Positions 23,304 through 31,222 of a stretch of 64,000 nucleotides of DNA are shown in pieces; position 1 is the first letter of the stretch, and every line of letters begins with the position of its first letter. Below the pieces are notes generated by a model. That model made no database searches. It saw only the letters and a program-made list of their open reading frames with translations, and had not been told where the DNA came from. The position numbers were made by a program, and so were the translations under genes. Origin of the DNA: Acidaminobacter sp. (GTDB lineage: Bacteria; Bacillota_A; Clostridia; Peptostreptococcales; Acidaminobacteraceae); assembly GCA_009881125.1 (NCBI GenBank), contig WXFH01000052.1, positions 62,001-126,000 of the forward strand, written 5' to 3'.

Positions 23304-24640
23304 GAATCTACTCTCGGAATCCCATATTTGAACAAAACTGCAACCATCCCCAGCATGATCAAGCCCTTCACGACAGAGCTCCCGGAGATGGACCACCAAA
23401 TGCCGTCGAGACCCAGGAGTGCCCCGGCAGACAATATGTACGCAAACGGAACACGCAGGCCGGTAAAAACTATGCCGAGGACTGCAGGGTAAAGCGGCTT
23501 GTTCAGTGCGTTAAAACAGCCTGAGAACGTCATCTCTATACACATAAATACCTGTGAGAGCGACAGTATTTTGAGGTATCGAATACCTATAGCCACTGTA
23601 GTAGACTCACTTACAAAAATTCTCATCAAGGGTTCACTGAAAAAATACAATAAGGCCGAGGTCCCTATACCGAACACTATCATGATTTGCCCTGCTTCAA
23701 CCGTGCCTTTTCTAACCCGTTCAAATTGACCCGCTCCAAAATTTTGACCGACGAACGCGCTAAGTGCCGCAGCGAAGCCTTGAGCCGTCATATAAGTGAT
23801 CGACTCGATCTGAACGCCAATTTTTTGTGCCGCAATTGCATCCGGACCAAAGGACGCGATCACCTTGGCAATCAGGATTGAAAACGTATTGAACAAGCAG
23901 CGCTGAAAAGACACTGGCAACCCTAACGCCAGCATGGATTTTACAGTCTCCAGCGAGAAAGGCTGTCTTAGAGAAAAAGCCTTGAATAATCTGCCGTGCA
24001 GAAGCATATAGAGCAGAATCCCCGTAACCAGGATCTGCGACAAGACCGTTGCTAACGCCGCACCGCCCACACCCAATCCCAGTACGAAAATGAAGATGGG
24101 ATCAAGGACAATATTCGTCAGAATTCCTATTGAGTTGACTTTAAAGGGGATCCGGCTTTGACCAGCACCGTTGAACATGGATGCTATGACAAGATTCAAA
24201 AAGGAAAACAGCATACCAACCGCCATGATACCCAGATAAGACCTTGCATTTTGCTCAACTTCAAAATTATTGATATCAAAAAATGCTATCAAAGGCCCTT
24301 TTGCCAGAGTTAAAAACAAGCCATAGACAAGGCCAAAGGCCACAGCTAAATAGAGCGCCATTCCGGCGATTTGTTTTGCGTAGGCTTCATTGCCGGCACC
24401 CAGACTTTGTGCGATTTTCACTTCAGTACCCACCTGTACCATGGTGATGATGGAGAGCCCAAACCACACGAAAAAACCCGCTGTGCCTATGGCCGCCACT
24501 GCATCACTGCCCAGTCGTCCAATCCACATCATATCGACTATCTGGTTGGCCATTTGTAGAAAGGCTGTCCCCATAATAGGCAGCGCTAAAGTGATCAGCG
24601 CTTTTGTAATACTGCCGCGTAATAAGTATTGTGGATTCAC
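23273..24640 (-). CDS. MATE-family multidrug/cation efflux protein
   Basis: This 455-residue polytopic protein has the two six-helix halves of MATE transporters. The start region is ALITLALPIMGTAFLQMANQ, then MMWIGRLGSDAVAAIG, and in the second half GPDAIAAQKIGVQIES and FVGQNFGAGQ. These are Na+- or H+-coupled exporters of cationic drugs and metabolites. It starts at GTG 24640, 8 nt after AGGAG. The final residues (ETDTKLD) are encoded by the 24-bp repeat described separately, so the C-terminus was probably altered by repeat acquisition. A palindrome (CCTGAC-AG-GTCAGG, 24719-24732) about 80 bp upstream could be its operator. Confidence 0.9.
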   Translation of the reverse strand: MNPQYLLRGSITKALITLALPIMGTAFLQMANQIVDMMWIGRLGSDAVAAIGTAGFFVWFGLSIITMVQVGTEVKIAQSLGAGNEAYAKQIAGMALYLAVAFGLVYGLFLTLAKGPLIAFFDINNFEVEQNARSYLGIMAVGMLFSFLNLVIASMFNGAGQSRIPFKVNSIGILTNIVLDPIFIFVLGLGVGGAALATVLSQILVTGILLYMLLHGRLFKAFSLRQPFSLETVKSMLALGLPVSFQRCLFNTFSILIAKVIASFGPDAIAAQKIGVQIESITYMTAQGFAAALSAFVGQNFGAGQFERVRKGTVEAGQIMIVFGIGTSALLYFFSEPLMRIFVSESTTVAIGIRYLKILSLSQVFMCIEMTFSGCFNALNKPLYPAVLGIVFTGLRVPFAYILSAGALLGLDGIWWSISGSSVVKGLIMLGMVAVLFKYGIPRVDSVLETDTKLD

Positions 24641-24994
24641 GGTGTGGTCTCCTTTTGGTTATGACACAAGTTAGATATGGCAATGGTTCAAGTGACTGAC
24701 GGCCTCAGTCCTTGTGAACCTGACAGGTCAGGCAGCACCGAAACAACTTCAGCACAAATAGTTTCATTGAATACTCTAATTCTATACGAAAAAATTGGAC
24801 GTGAAAAGATGTTTTTGGTTATATCATTCCTTCTGATTCAAAGTATGTCAATGATTAACAACGCCGCCAACAGTCTCAGCGGATCCCTTAAAAGCTGACC
24901 TCAAATTAATGTATGTCACAAACTATTGAATTCGCTGCAACTCAGGCAATAAATTATTTTTTATAAAATTCATTTACAAATTATCGAAATATTC
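24641..24994. other. Intergenic region between the MATE gene and the ilv promoter
   Basis: I see no convincing gene here. It holds CCTGACAGGTCAGG (24719-24732), a perfect inverted repeat, and ACTGA/TCAGT arms near 24693. Both are plausible operator or hairpin elements for the leftward MATE gene. The region before 24995 is AT-rich, as expected upstream of a strong promoter. Confidence 0.4.
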
Positions 24995-25023
24995 TTGACA
25001 TGTCTCTCTCCAGTACCTATAAT
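24995..25023 (+). promoter_or_regulatory. Consensus promoter of the ilvBN T-box transcript
   Basis: TTGACA (24995-25000), a 17-bp spacer and TATAAT (25018-25023) match the housekeeping consensus perfectly. Transcription should start near 25030, giving a leader of about 370 nt. Confidence 0.92.
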
Positions 25024-25029
25024 GAGAAC

Positions 25030-25348
25030 AATATCTAAAAAGGTGTTGACGGAGTTAAAGGTATCCCCCGTGTTCCAAGAGAGTCGCTACCGGTGTGAAT
25101 GCGACATCACGGCATACTTATGCTCGCTCTCGAACCGTCTGTTCGAACAGGACCAAGCATTCCAGCCCTTCATACGGCTCGAACCGCTGAAGTCCCGAGT
25201 AGGTCAGGCCGCGTGCTCGCGTTACAGGGCAATGGTTCTGTCATATACGCTGACACGACCTGATCGAGTGATGTCCAGGAACTGGGCATACATAGAGTGG
25301 TACCGCGGAGTAAACTTCGCCTCTAACAAACAGAGGCGGAGTTTTTTT
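25030..25348 (+). ncRNA. T-box riboswitch leader for ilvBN
   Basis: The leader ends with the T-box sequence AGAGTGGTACCGCGG (25294-25308), the tRNA-acceptor-binding side of the antiterminator. A terminator follows directly: ACTTCGCCTCT pairs with AGAGGCGGAGT (25314-25342), then a T-run. Upstream, GACGG (25048-25052) pairs with CCGTC (25135-25139) to close a probable Stem I. A CTC triplet at 25129-25131 in the expected specifier position would make it a leucine (CUC) sensor; that assignment is tentative. Uncharged tRNA would favour antitermination and expression of branched-chain amino-acid synthesis. Confidence 0.93.
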
Positions 25349-25398
25349 ATTACCCACACCCTTATGTCACACCAGAAACGAAAGGAGCTAGATGTAAA

Positions 25399-27021
25399 GT
25401 GAGAGTAGCGGACATTATCATTAAAGCATTTGAAACGCAGGGAATCACAACAATCTTTGGTTATCCGGGCGGCGCAAACCTGCCGCTTTATGATGCACTA
25501 AGACTAAACACAAATGTCAAACACGTCCTTGTCCGCAACGAGCAGGCAGCAGCCCACGCGGCAAACGGATATGCCCGCGCAAACAAAAAAATAGGCGCCT
25601 GCATGGCGACTTCGGGACCGGGCGCAACTAACCTTATCACCGGAATTGCAACAGCTTATATGGACTCCATTCCCATGATCATCATTACCGGCCAGGTTAA
25701 GTCCGACCTCATAGGCAAAGACGTCTTCCAGGAAGCGGATATTGTCGGTGCAACAGAATCCTTTACTAAGCATAATTATTTGGTCAAGAACCCAACTGAA
25801 ATTCCAAGAGTTTTGGCCGAAGCTTTTTATATTGCGACAACAGGAAGACCTGGACCGGTACTAATCGACATTCCACGCGATGTGCTTGAAGCGCGTATCC
25901 CATTCTCAGTTCTTCCAAATATCTCTATTCCGGGGTATAATCCAACGACAGAAGGCCACGCCGGACAAATCAAGCGTGCACTGCAGAAACTGAATGCAGC
26001 CAAGCGCCCTATCATTTTTGCAGGCGGCGGTGTCATAGCCGCAAAAGCGACCAAGGAACTTCAAGCTTTCGCGAACGCGGCAAACATCCCGGTCATCAAC
26101 ACCCTGATGGGTCTCGGTTCTTTCCCTATGGATTCACCGCTCTTTATTGGCATGGTTGGTTATCATGGCCAGGATTACGCCATGGAAATCATAAGCAAAG
26201 CTGATTTTGTCCTGATCGCAGGCTCCAGAATGTCTGACCGGGCGACACTAAACTTTAAAGCTTTGAGCCCTCAAGCAGACGTCGTTCACATTGACATTGA
26301 CCCGGCAGAAATCGGAAAAATCTTCAATCATCAGATTCCGATGGTCGGCGACCTCAAACTGATCCTCAAAAAACTGGTTGAAAAGATCACACCACTGGAG
26401 ACCAAAGACTGGCTGGAGGAAATTGCCCAGATCAAGCCAAAACTTGATCCTGTCATTGCCAACGACTCAAAAACAGTAAGTCCAAAGATCGCCCTTCGCA
26501 TCCTTTCTGAGAAATTGGACAATGACGCCATTCTTGTCGCGGATGTCGGTCAGAATCAAATCATTGCCGCGCGCAACTTCCCATACAACGGCAATAGGAT
26601 GTATCTCACTTCAGGCGGCCTGGGCACAATGGGCTACAGCTTGCCGGCGGCTATTGGCGCAACTTATGGCGCTCCTGACAAGCAAGTCGTCAGTGTGGTT
26701 GGAGACGGCGGTATTCAGATGCTGATCGCTGAGCTTGGCACATTAAAGCAATCCGGTCACAAAATGATGGTTATGCTGTTTAACAACCATCGGCTGGGTA
26801 TGGTTAGAGAACTTCAGGATACACAGTTTAACAGCAACTACTATGCAGTGGACTGGGAATTCACCCCGGATTTTGTCAAAATCGCGGAAGCCTATGGTCT
26901 GCCGGCTGTTCGGGTCACTTCAAATGCAGAGGTTGGCAAGGCAATTGATGCTGCCCTCGCCGCAGACGGTCCTTACTTTATTGAATGCATGGTTGATCCT
27001 GAAGAGAATTGCTTAACGTAA
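25399..27021 (+). CDS. ilvB: Acetolactate synthase large (catalytic) subunit
   Basis: This 540-residue ThDP enzyme condenses pyruvate (or 2-oxobutyrate) to acetolactate in valine, leucine and isoleucine synthesis. FGYPGGANLPLYDAL and NEQAAAHAANGYARA hold the catalytic Glu. ATSGPGATNLITGIATAYMDS and the FAD-region motifs follow, and GDGGIQM..NNHRLGMVRE is the ThDP/Mg site. It starts at GTG 25399 after AAAGGAG; the ATG at 25392 meets TAA at once. It is slightly shorter than many IlvB proteins but complete. It is controlled by the T-box upstream and followed by the regulatory subunit. Confidence 0.95.
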   Translation: MRVADIIIKAFETQGITTIFGYPGGANLPLYDALRLNTNVKHVLVRNEQAAAHAANGYARANKKIGACMATSGPGATNLITGIATAYMDSIPMIIITGQVKSDLIGKDVFQEADIVGATESFTKHNYLVKNPTEIPRVLAEAFYIATTGRPGPVLIDIPRDVLEARIPFSVLPNISIPGYNPTTEGHAGQIKRALQKLNAAKRPIIFAGGGVIAAKATKELQAFANAANIPVINTLMGLGSFPMDSPLFIGMVGYHGQDYAMEIISKADFVLIAGSRMSDRATLNFKALSPQADVVHIDIDPAEIGKIFNHQIPMVGDLKLILKKLVEKITPLETKDWLEEIAQIKPKLDPVIANDSKTVSPKIALRILSEKLDNDAILVADVGQNQIIAARNFPYNGNRMYLTSGGLGTMGYSLPAAIGATYGAPDKQVVSVVGDGGIQMLIAELGTLKQSGHKMMVMLFNNHRLGMVRELQDTQFNSNYYAVDWEFTPDFVKIAEAYGLPAVRVTSNAEVGKAIDAALAADGPYFIECMVDPEENCLT

Positions 27022-27057
27022 ACTGAGTTCATGATGCAGATGTAGGAGGCTCATATT

Positions 27058-27540
27058 ATGGTAGTCCAAAAACGTTTTATTTCCCTTTTGGTTGAAAATA
27101 ATGCCGGTGTGCTCAGCCGAATCGCCGGCCTTTTTACCCGGCGCGGTTACAACATAGAGTCATTGACCGTTGGCGAAACAGAAAATCCACGAATTTCACG
27201 GATGACCATTGTCATGACCTGTGACTCCGCAACTTTCGAGCAAATCAAAAAACAGCTGAACAAGCTGATTGAGGTCATCAAGATCACTGAACTCAAAAAT
27301 GACAACGCTTTGATGAGGGAGCTCATCCTCATTAAGTTAAAGGCGAATGACAATGACAGATCCAAGCTCATTGAAATCAGCAACATTTTCCGAGCCAAAA
27401 TCATAGATGTGACCATGTCCACCATGACCATTGAGCTGACCGGCGACGAAATTAAAGTCAGTGGTTTTCTTGAGATGATGCGGCCATTTGGCATCGTCGA
27501 GTTAATCAGAACTGGATTCTGCGGTATCGAACGGGGCTAG
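27058..27540 (+). CDS. ilvN: Acetolactate synthase small (regulatory) subunit
   Basis: This 160-residue protein has the N-terminal ACT domain (ISLLVENNAGVLSRIAGLFTRRGYNIESLTVG) and the C-terminal ALS_ss_C domain. It confers feedback control by valine on the catalytic subunit. It lies 36 bp after ilvB with TAGGAGG upstream of its ATG, and a strong terminator follows, so the operon contains only ilvB and ilvN. Confidence 0.95.
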   Translation: MVVQKRFISLLVENNAGVLSRIAGLFTRRGYNIESLTVGETENPRISRMTIVMTCDSATFEQIKKQLNKLIEVIKITELKNDNALMRELILIKLKANDNDRSKLIEISNIFRAKIIDVTMSTMTIELTGDEIKVSGFLEMMRPFGIVELIRTGFCGIERG

Positions 27541-27580
27541 TAACGACTGCTTTACAGCGCTTCAATTGGCAGAATAAATA

Positions 27581-27629
27581 AACCCTCCGGACTTGTGATC
27601 TTTCCCATCACAGTCCGGAGGGTTTTTCA
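27581..27629. terminator. Bidirectional terminator between ilvN and the cstA operon
   Basis: AACCCTCCGGAC and GTCCGGAGGGTT (12 bp) enclose a second stem TGTGAT/ATCACA. T-runs are present on both sides, serving convergent transcripts. Confidence 0.92.
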
Positions 27630-27636
27630 GTTCGCA

Positions 27637-27981
27637 TTACAGCATATTGAGACCTTCTGCTTCCAGGGACTTCATACCCAGAAAGCGTTTGAGGTGAATT
27701 CTGACCTCGCCCTTTCTGGCGTCAGCGCCCTTAAAGACATAGACCCTAAGTCCATCCTGATTAAAAATGTCATATTTGTGAATTGGATCTTTAGGAGGGC
27801 CAAAATGAACTGTGGGCTCGCTGACGGGGACACAGCTGTTTCCTGCAGTAAACAGATCCAGAGTCAGCTCAGTTTGGCCTTTCTCAGCAGCGAGCTTCAA
27901 AACTTCTTCAGAGATGATCAGCTTAATGTTGAGATTCCCCCCTTCTTTTCTCAAATCAACGCGAGTCAGCGTCTTACTCAA
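27637..27981 (-). CDS. Small conserved-looking protein downstream of cstA
   Basis: This protein of up to 114 residues follows cstA by about 9 bp. It has no membrane segment. Visible features are IIVS-like opening (KLIISEEVLKLAAEKG), TAGNSCVPVSEPTVHFGPPKD and a C-terminal basic helix. The layout faintly recalls small HesB-like or CC/Se-motif proteins, which I cannot confirm; only one cysteine is present. The frame opens at TTG 27981, but a GAAGGGGGG run lies about 40 bp further in, before an ATT that would give KLIISEEV, so the true start is uncertain. It may modulate CstA. Confidence 0.55.
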   Translation of the reverse strand: MSKTLTRVDLRKEGGNLNIKLIISEEVLKLAAEKGQTELTLDLFTAGNSCVPVSEPTVHFGPPKDPIHKYDIFNQDGLRVYVFKGADARKGEVRIHLKRFLGMKSLEAEGLNML

Positions 27982-27990
27982 GGAACCGCG

Positions 27991-29616
27991 CTACTTCGCT
28001 TCTTTAGGCACAACAACTTCATTAGAAAAGAGAACTTTGTAAGACAGCTTGATGAGCACCAGCGCTAGGACAAACAGCACCGCGCCAAAGATGACCAGAG
28101 CGTAGTTACCGCCTGCCAGGTTCGTCCTGACCAGGAAAACAAGTGCCGTCAAAGTGACCGCGAACATGAAGACCATAGGGACTTTGATCATAGTATGCGC
28201 CTTGCCGGCTTTTTTAAGCCATGCTGCAGCCGCGAGAAGTGCCAACGCCGCGAGCAATTGGTTCGCTGATCCGAAGACCGGCCATACTTTCGCGTATCCG
28301 GTTGCGCCGAGCCAGCCGCCAACTGCGACCGTCACCAGCGTCGCGAAATATCTATTGGTCAGCAGCTTGGTCGCCCCTGTTGCCTGAGCTTCACCCTTGT
28401 CAAAGAATTCCTGGAAGATAAAGCGTCCAATCCTGGTTCCTGAGTCGAGGGAAGTTAAAGCAAAAGCGGAAACGGCCAATGCAACAAAGGATTTTCCAAG
28501 TGCTATGTCTATGCCGATGGTCGTCATAAACGTACCAACTCCATCTGCGAATACATTAGTTGGTCCTCCTGCTGCAAGGAGCTCTGCCAAACGGTCCGCG
28601 CCTATATAAGCGGCAGTGATCAGTGAAACGACCGCGAGAACGCCTTCAATCAGCATGGAGCCATAGCCAATCAATTTGATGTCTTTTTCTGAATCAATCT
28701 GCTTGGAGGACGTACCTGAGCTGATCAGGGAGTGGAATCCGGAGATCGCGCCGCAGGCAACCGTAACAAACAGAATTGGAAACATGTAACTGGTCCCGAC
28801 TTTAAAACCGGTAACGGCCGGCAGCTGGATGTCAGGTCGGAAGAACAATAGTCCAACAACCGCGCCGCCAATCATAGCATAAAGCAGGAATGAGTTCAAA
28901 TAATCTCTCGGCTGAAGCAGGATCCAGACCGGAGTAACTGAAGCGACGAAAATATAGGCTAGAATGAAGGCATACCAAACCTCAAAGGAAGCGACAATAG
29001 GAAACTGTACGCCAACCCAGACACACGCGAAAAGGAGAATAACGCCTACTATGGTTGCCGGCATGAGACCAATGCCCATTCTGTTTGTCGCGAAGCCAAA
29101 GACCACAGCGAGCGCAATGAACAGCAGGGATGTCGTCGCGACAGACGGCACACCAACGAAGCTGTTGGCGACGATATTCGCAAAAGCTGCGATAACAAGC
29201 AGCAGTGTTACCCAGGCGAATAAGTTGAATAGTTTCTTGCCCGTATCGCCAATAGTGTCCTCGATGACATTACCGATTGATTTACTGTCATGTCTCACAG
29301 AGGCGAACAGTGAAGCGAAGTCATGGACGCCTCCGAAAAAGATGCTGCCAAAGACAATCCATAAAAATACCGGTACCCAGCCAAAAATGGCAGCGGAGAT
29401 TGGACCGACAATAGGTCCTGCACCGGCGATGGACGCGAAGTGGTGACCTAAGAGTACCGGCGCCTTGGCAGGCACGTAATCCACCCCGTCACCCATAGTA
29501 TGGGCAGGCGTTTTTCGACTGACGTCGACGCCCCATTTCTTGGCGAGCCACGAACCATATGTAACATAAGCAATTAAAAAGACAATGATGGAGACAGCAA
29601 TGAGTGTTAAAGCCAT
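27991..29616 (-). CDS. cstA: CstA-family peptide/pyruvate transporter
   Basis: This 541-residue polytopic membrane protein is of the carbon starvation family. It has the family's long conserved N-terminus (YGSWLAKKWGVD, DYVPAKAPVLLGHHFASIAGAGPIVGP) and the central SGFHSLISSGTSSKQI segment. CstA and its relative BtsT take up peptides or pyruvate under carbon limitation. The length is that of the shorter Gram-positive form. AGGGAGG precedes the ATG. The small protein downstream is probably cotranscribed. Confidence 0.92.
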   Translation of the reverse strand: MALTLIAVSIIVFLIAYVTYGSWLAKKWGVDVSRKTPAHTMGDGVDYVPAKAPVLLGHHFASIAGAGPIVGPISAAIFGWVPVFLWIVFGSIFFGGVHDFASLFASVRHDSKSIGNVIEDTIGDTGKKLFNLFAWVTLLLVIAAFANIVANSFVGVPSVATTSLLFIALAVVFGFATNRMGIGLMPATIVGVILLFACVWVGVQFPIVASFEVWYAFILAYIFVASVTPVWILLQPRDYLNSFLLYAMIGGAVVGLLFFRPDIQLPAVTGFKVGTSYMFPILFVTVACGAISGFHSLISSGTSSKQIDSEKDIKLIGYGSMLIEGVLAVVSLITAAYIGADRLAELLAAGGPTNVFADGVGTFMTTIGIDIALGKSFVALAVSAFALTSLDSGTRIGRFIFQEFFDKGEAQATGATKLLTNRYFATLVTVAVGGWLGATGYAKVWPVFGSANQLLAALALLAAAAWLKKAGKAHTMIKVPMVFMFAVTLTALVFLVRTNLAGGNYALVIFGAVLFVLALVLIKLSYKVLFSNEVVVPKEAK

Positions 29617-29680
29617 AACCCTACCTCCCTAATGATCTATTGTATCTCGGACCTCTGCAGTTGTCCGGGATGACCATGCA

Positions 29681-29711
29681 AAAGGCCTCGCCCCTGTTCA
29701 GGGGTGGGCTT
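29681..29711 (-). terminator. Terminator after the 175-residue hypothetical gene
   Basis: On the minus strand AAGCC..CCCCT pairs with AGGGG..GGCCT and runs into TTTTGC. It separates this gene from cstA. Confidence 0.6.
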
Positions 29712-29754
29712 GAAGCTATGTAACCTAGAACCAAATACACTTAATTCTTTGAAG

Positions 29755-30282
29755 CTAAACCACCTCTGCGGTGCCGATGGTATTAAAAAATTTCGCCGCC
29801 TTTTTCGCTTCCCTGCTCGCGGTTACGGTTTGACTTTCTGTCTCGATCAGGATTATTCTGAATGAAGTCCATCCCTTAAGGCCAAGCCAGTAAGACTGCT
29901 GCTTTCTATACCGCTCAACTTTGCGTCTAATTTCCGGATCCACGGGCCCTGATGTCAGAAGAACCCCCGTCACGACCGTAGACATGTGCTCTTCGCTTGG
30001 AACCACATGGCGTTCGGCAACTTCCAGCATTGCCGCTTCAAGTCGGTCTAACCAGGAACTGTCCAAATCCTCTAAGGCTTTCACGAAGCAAAGCTCATTG
30101 TTTTCAAATGCATACATAACCGCGGATTTGAACAACAAATAGGCTTCATTTCTAATATTGGAACGCGCGGCAAGATCAAACCGGATATCGCCGTAAAGCA
30201 TTTCAGACTCCGGCAGAAAATCAAAATAGCGTTTTAACTTATCTCTAAGCTGCTCCAAATGGTTTGATGTCACGCTGAACAC
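29755..30282 (-). CDS. Hypothetical protein, 175 residues
   Basis: I do not recognise this protein. It is soluble and mainly helical in its first two-thirds (HLEQLRDKLKRYFDFLPESEM, AAMLEVAERHVVP), with a more beta-rich C-terminus (TSFRIILIETESQTVTASREAKKAAKFF). The C-terminal Lys/Arg content could indicate nucleic-acid contact, but nothing specific is visible. It is monocistronic with its own terminator. Confidence 0.6.
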   Translation of the reverse strand: MFSVTSNHLEQLRDKLKRYFDFLPESEMLYGDIRFDLAARSNIRNEAYLLFKSAVMYAFENNELCFVKALEDLDSSWLDRLEAAMLEVAERHVVPSEEHMSTVVTGVLLTSGPVDPEIRRKVERYRKQQSYWLGLKGWTSFRIILIETESQTVTASREAKKAAKFFNTIGTAEVV

Positions 30283-30406
30283 CCCGATTCCAATTTTGTA
30301 TTATCGTAACACAATTCTGATAATTTGGGACAGACATTGCATGAGTTACCAAATTCCATGCATGAAATACCGTGTTATTCTGGTTACACTTAAGTTTTGC
30401 GCACGC

Positions 30407-30484
30407 AAAAGGCATATGACATCCAAATGAGCAGCCTTTGTGGCTCAGACTCATATTTAATCACTTGGATGCATATGCCTTTTT
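30407..30484 (-). terminator. Long extended hairpin, likely terminator of the YtxH-like gene
   Basis: AAAAGGCATATG plus CATCCAA pair with TTGGATG plus CATATGCCTTTT (18 bp, one bulge). The interior holds ATGAG/CTCAT and AGCC/GGCT, so almost all 78 nt can fold. T-runs flank both ends. Its length and near-perfect arms also fit a miniature inverted-repeat element. Confidence 0.6.
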
Positions 30485-30497
30485 CTATCATGTAAGT

Positions 30498-31037
30498 TTA
30501 CTTGTTGATTTCCTCAGCCGCTTCAGCGACTTCATCCTCAACGGCTTCTTTAACTTCCTCTGCGTCTTCTTTAACTGCCTTAACCTTGGATTTGACTGTT
30601 TTCTTAACCTCTTCGACTTTTTCTGAACCAGCGTCTACAACGCCTTCGAAAAATTCTTCTGCATCTTCAAAGAAGTCTTCTGCAACCTCTTCAGCATCTT
30701 CAAAAGAGTCTTCCAGTTTTTTCTTTTTGGCGCTCAAGAGGCCACTGGCCTTGTCTTTAAGATCCACAGCTTTTTCCTTAGCGCCTTCCAATGCGCCTGA
30801 AGTCGTGTCCACAACTTTGTCAACATTCGCTTTTACTTTTTCCGCACTGTCAGAAACCGTTTGTTTGACATCTTCACGCAGTTCTTTACCGGACTTAGGT
30901 GCAGTAAACAAGGCGACGAGTCCTCCCAGCAATGCACCAATACCAAGACCGGCACCTACTTTTTTAGCATCTTCTAATTTTTGTTTTCTGGCAATGGCTG
31001 CTTTTTTCTGTTTAAGTTTTTTCAACATGAGATCCAC
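30498..31037 (-). CDS. YtxH-domain membrane-associated protein
   Basis: This 179-residue protein has a short basic N-terminus, a Gly-rich hydrophobic segment (GAGLGIGALLGGLVALFTAP) and the following PKSGKELREDVK of YtxH proteins. A long Lys/Glu/Asp-rich helical tail follows, with heptad-like runs (AEEVAEDFFEDAEEFFEGVV). YtxH proteins are general-stress or envelope-associated with no known biochemical activity. The acidic tail is longer than usual. Confidence 0.82.
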   Translation of the reverse strand: MDLMLKKLKQKKAAIARKQKLEDAKKVGAGLGIGALLGGLVALFTAPKSGKELREDVKQTVSDSAEKVKANVDKVVDTTSGALEGAKEKAVDLKDKASGLLSAKKKKLEDSFEDAEEVAEDFFEDAEEFFEGVVDAGSEKVEEVKKTVKSKVKAVKEDAEEVKEAVEDEVAEAAEEINK

Positions 31038-31222
31038 TCCTTTTGCCTATATTTTATTTTCCTTACCACCATTTATAACCAGTTAGATATTATCTAAACA
31101 CAGCGTTTCGAAATTCTGTATCGTATCCCTTCAAATTCTTGACTTTTCACAGGTTTAACGATACTATTTTACTTTGAATGACACTGAATCACTCCAATTC
31201 ATGATTATAAAGGAAGCTGAGT

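Noticed and set aside
24677..24898. 73-residue frame between the MATE gene and the T-box
   Set aside because: No ribosome site, no family resemblance, and it crosses operator-like palindromes; treated as non-coding.
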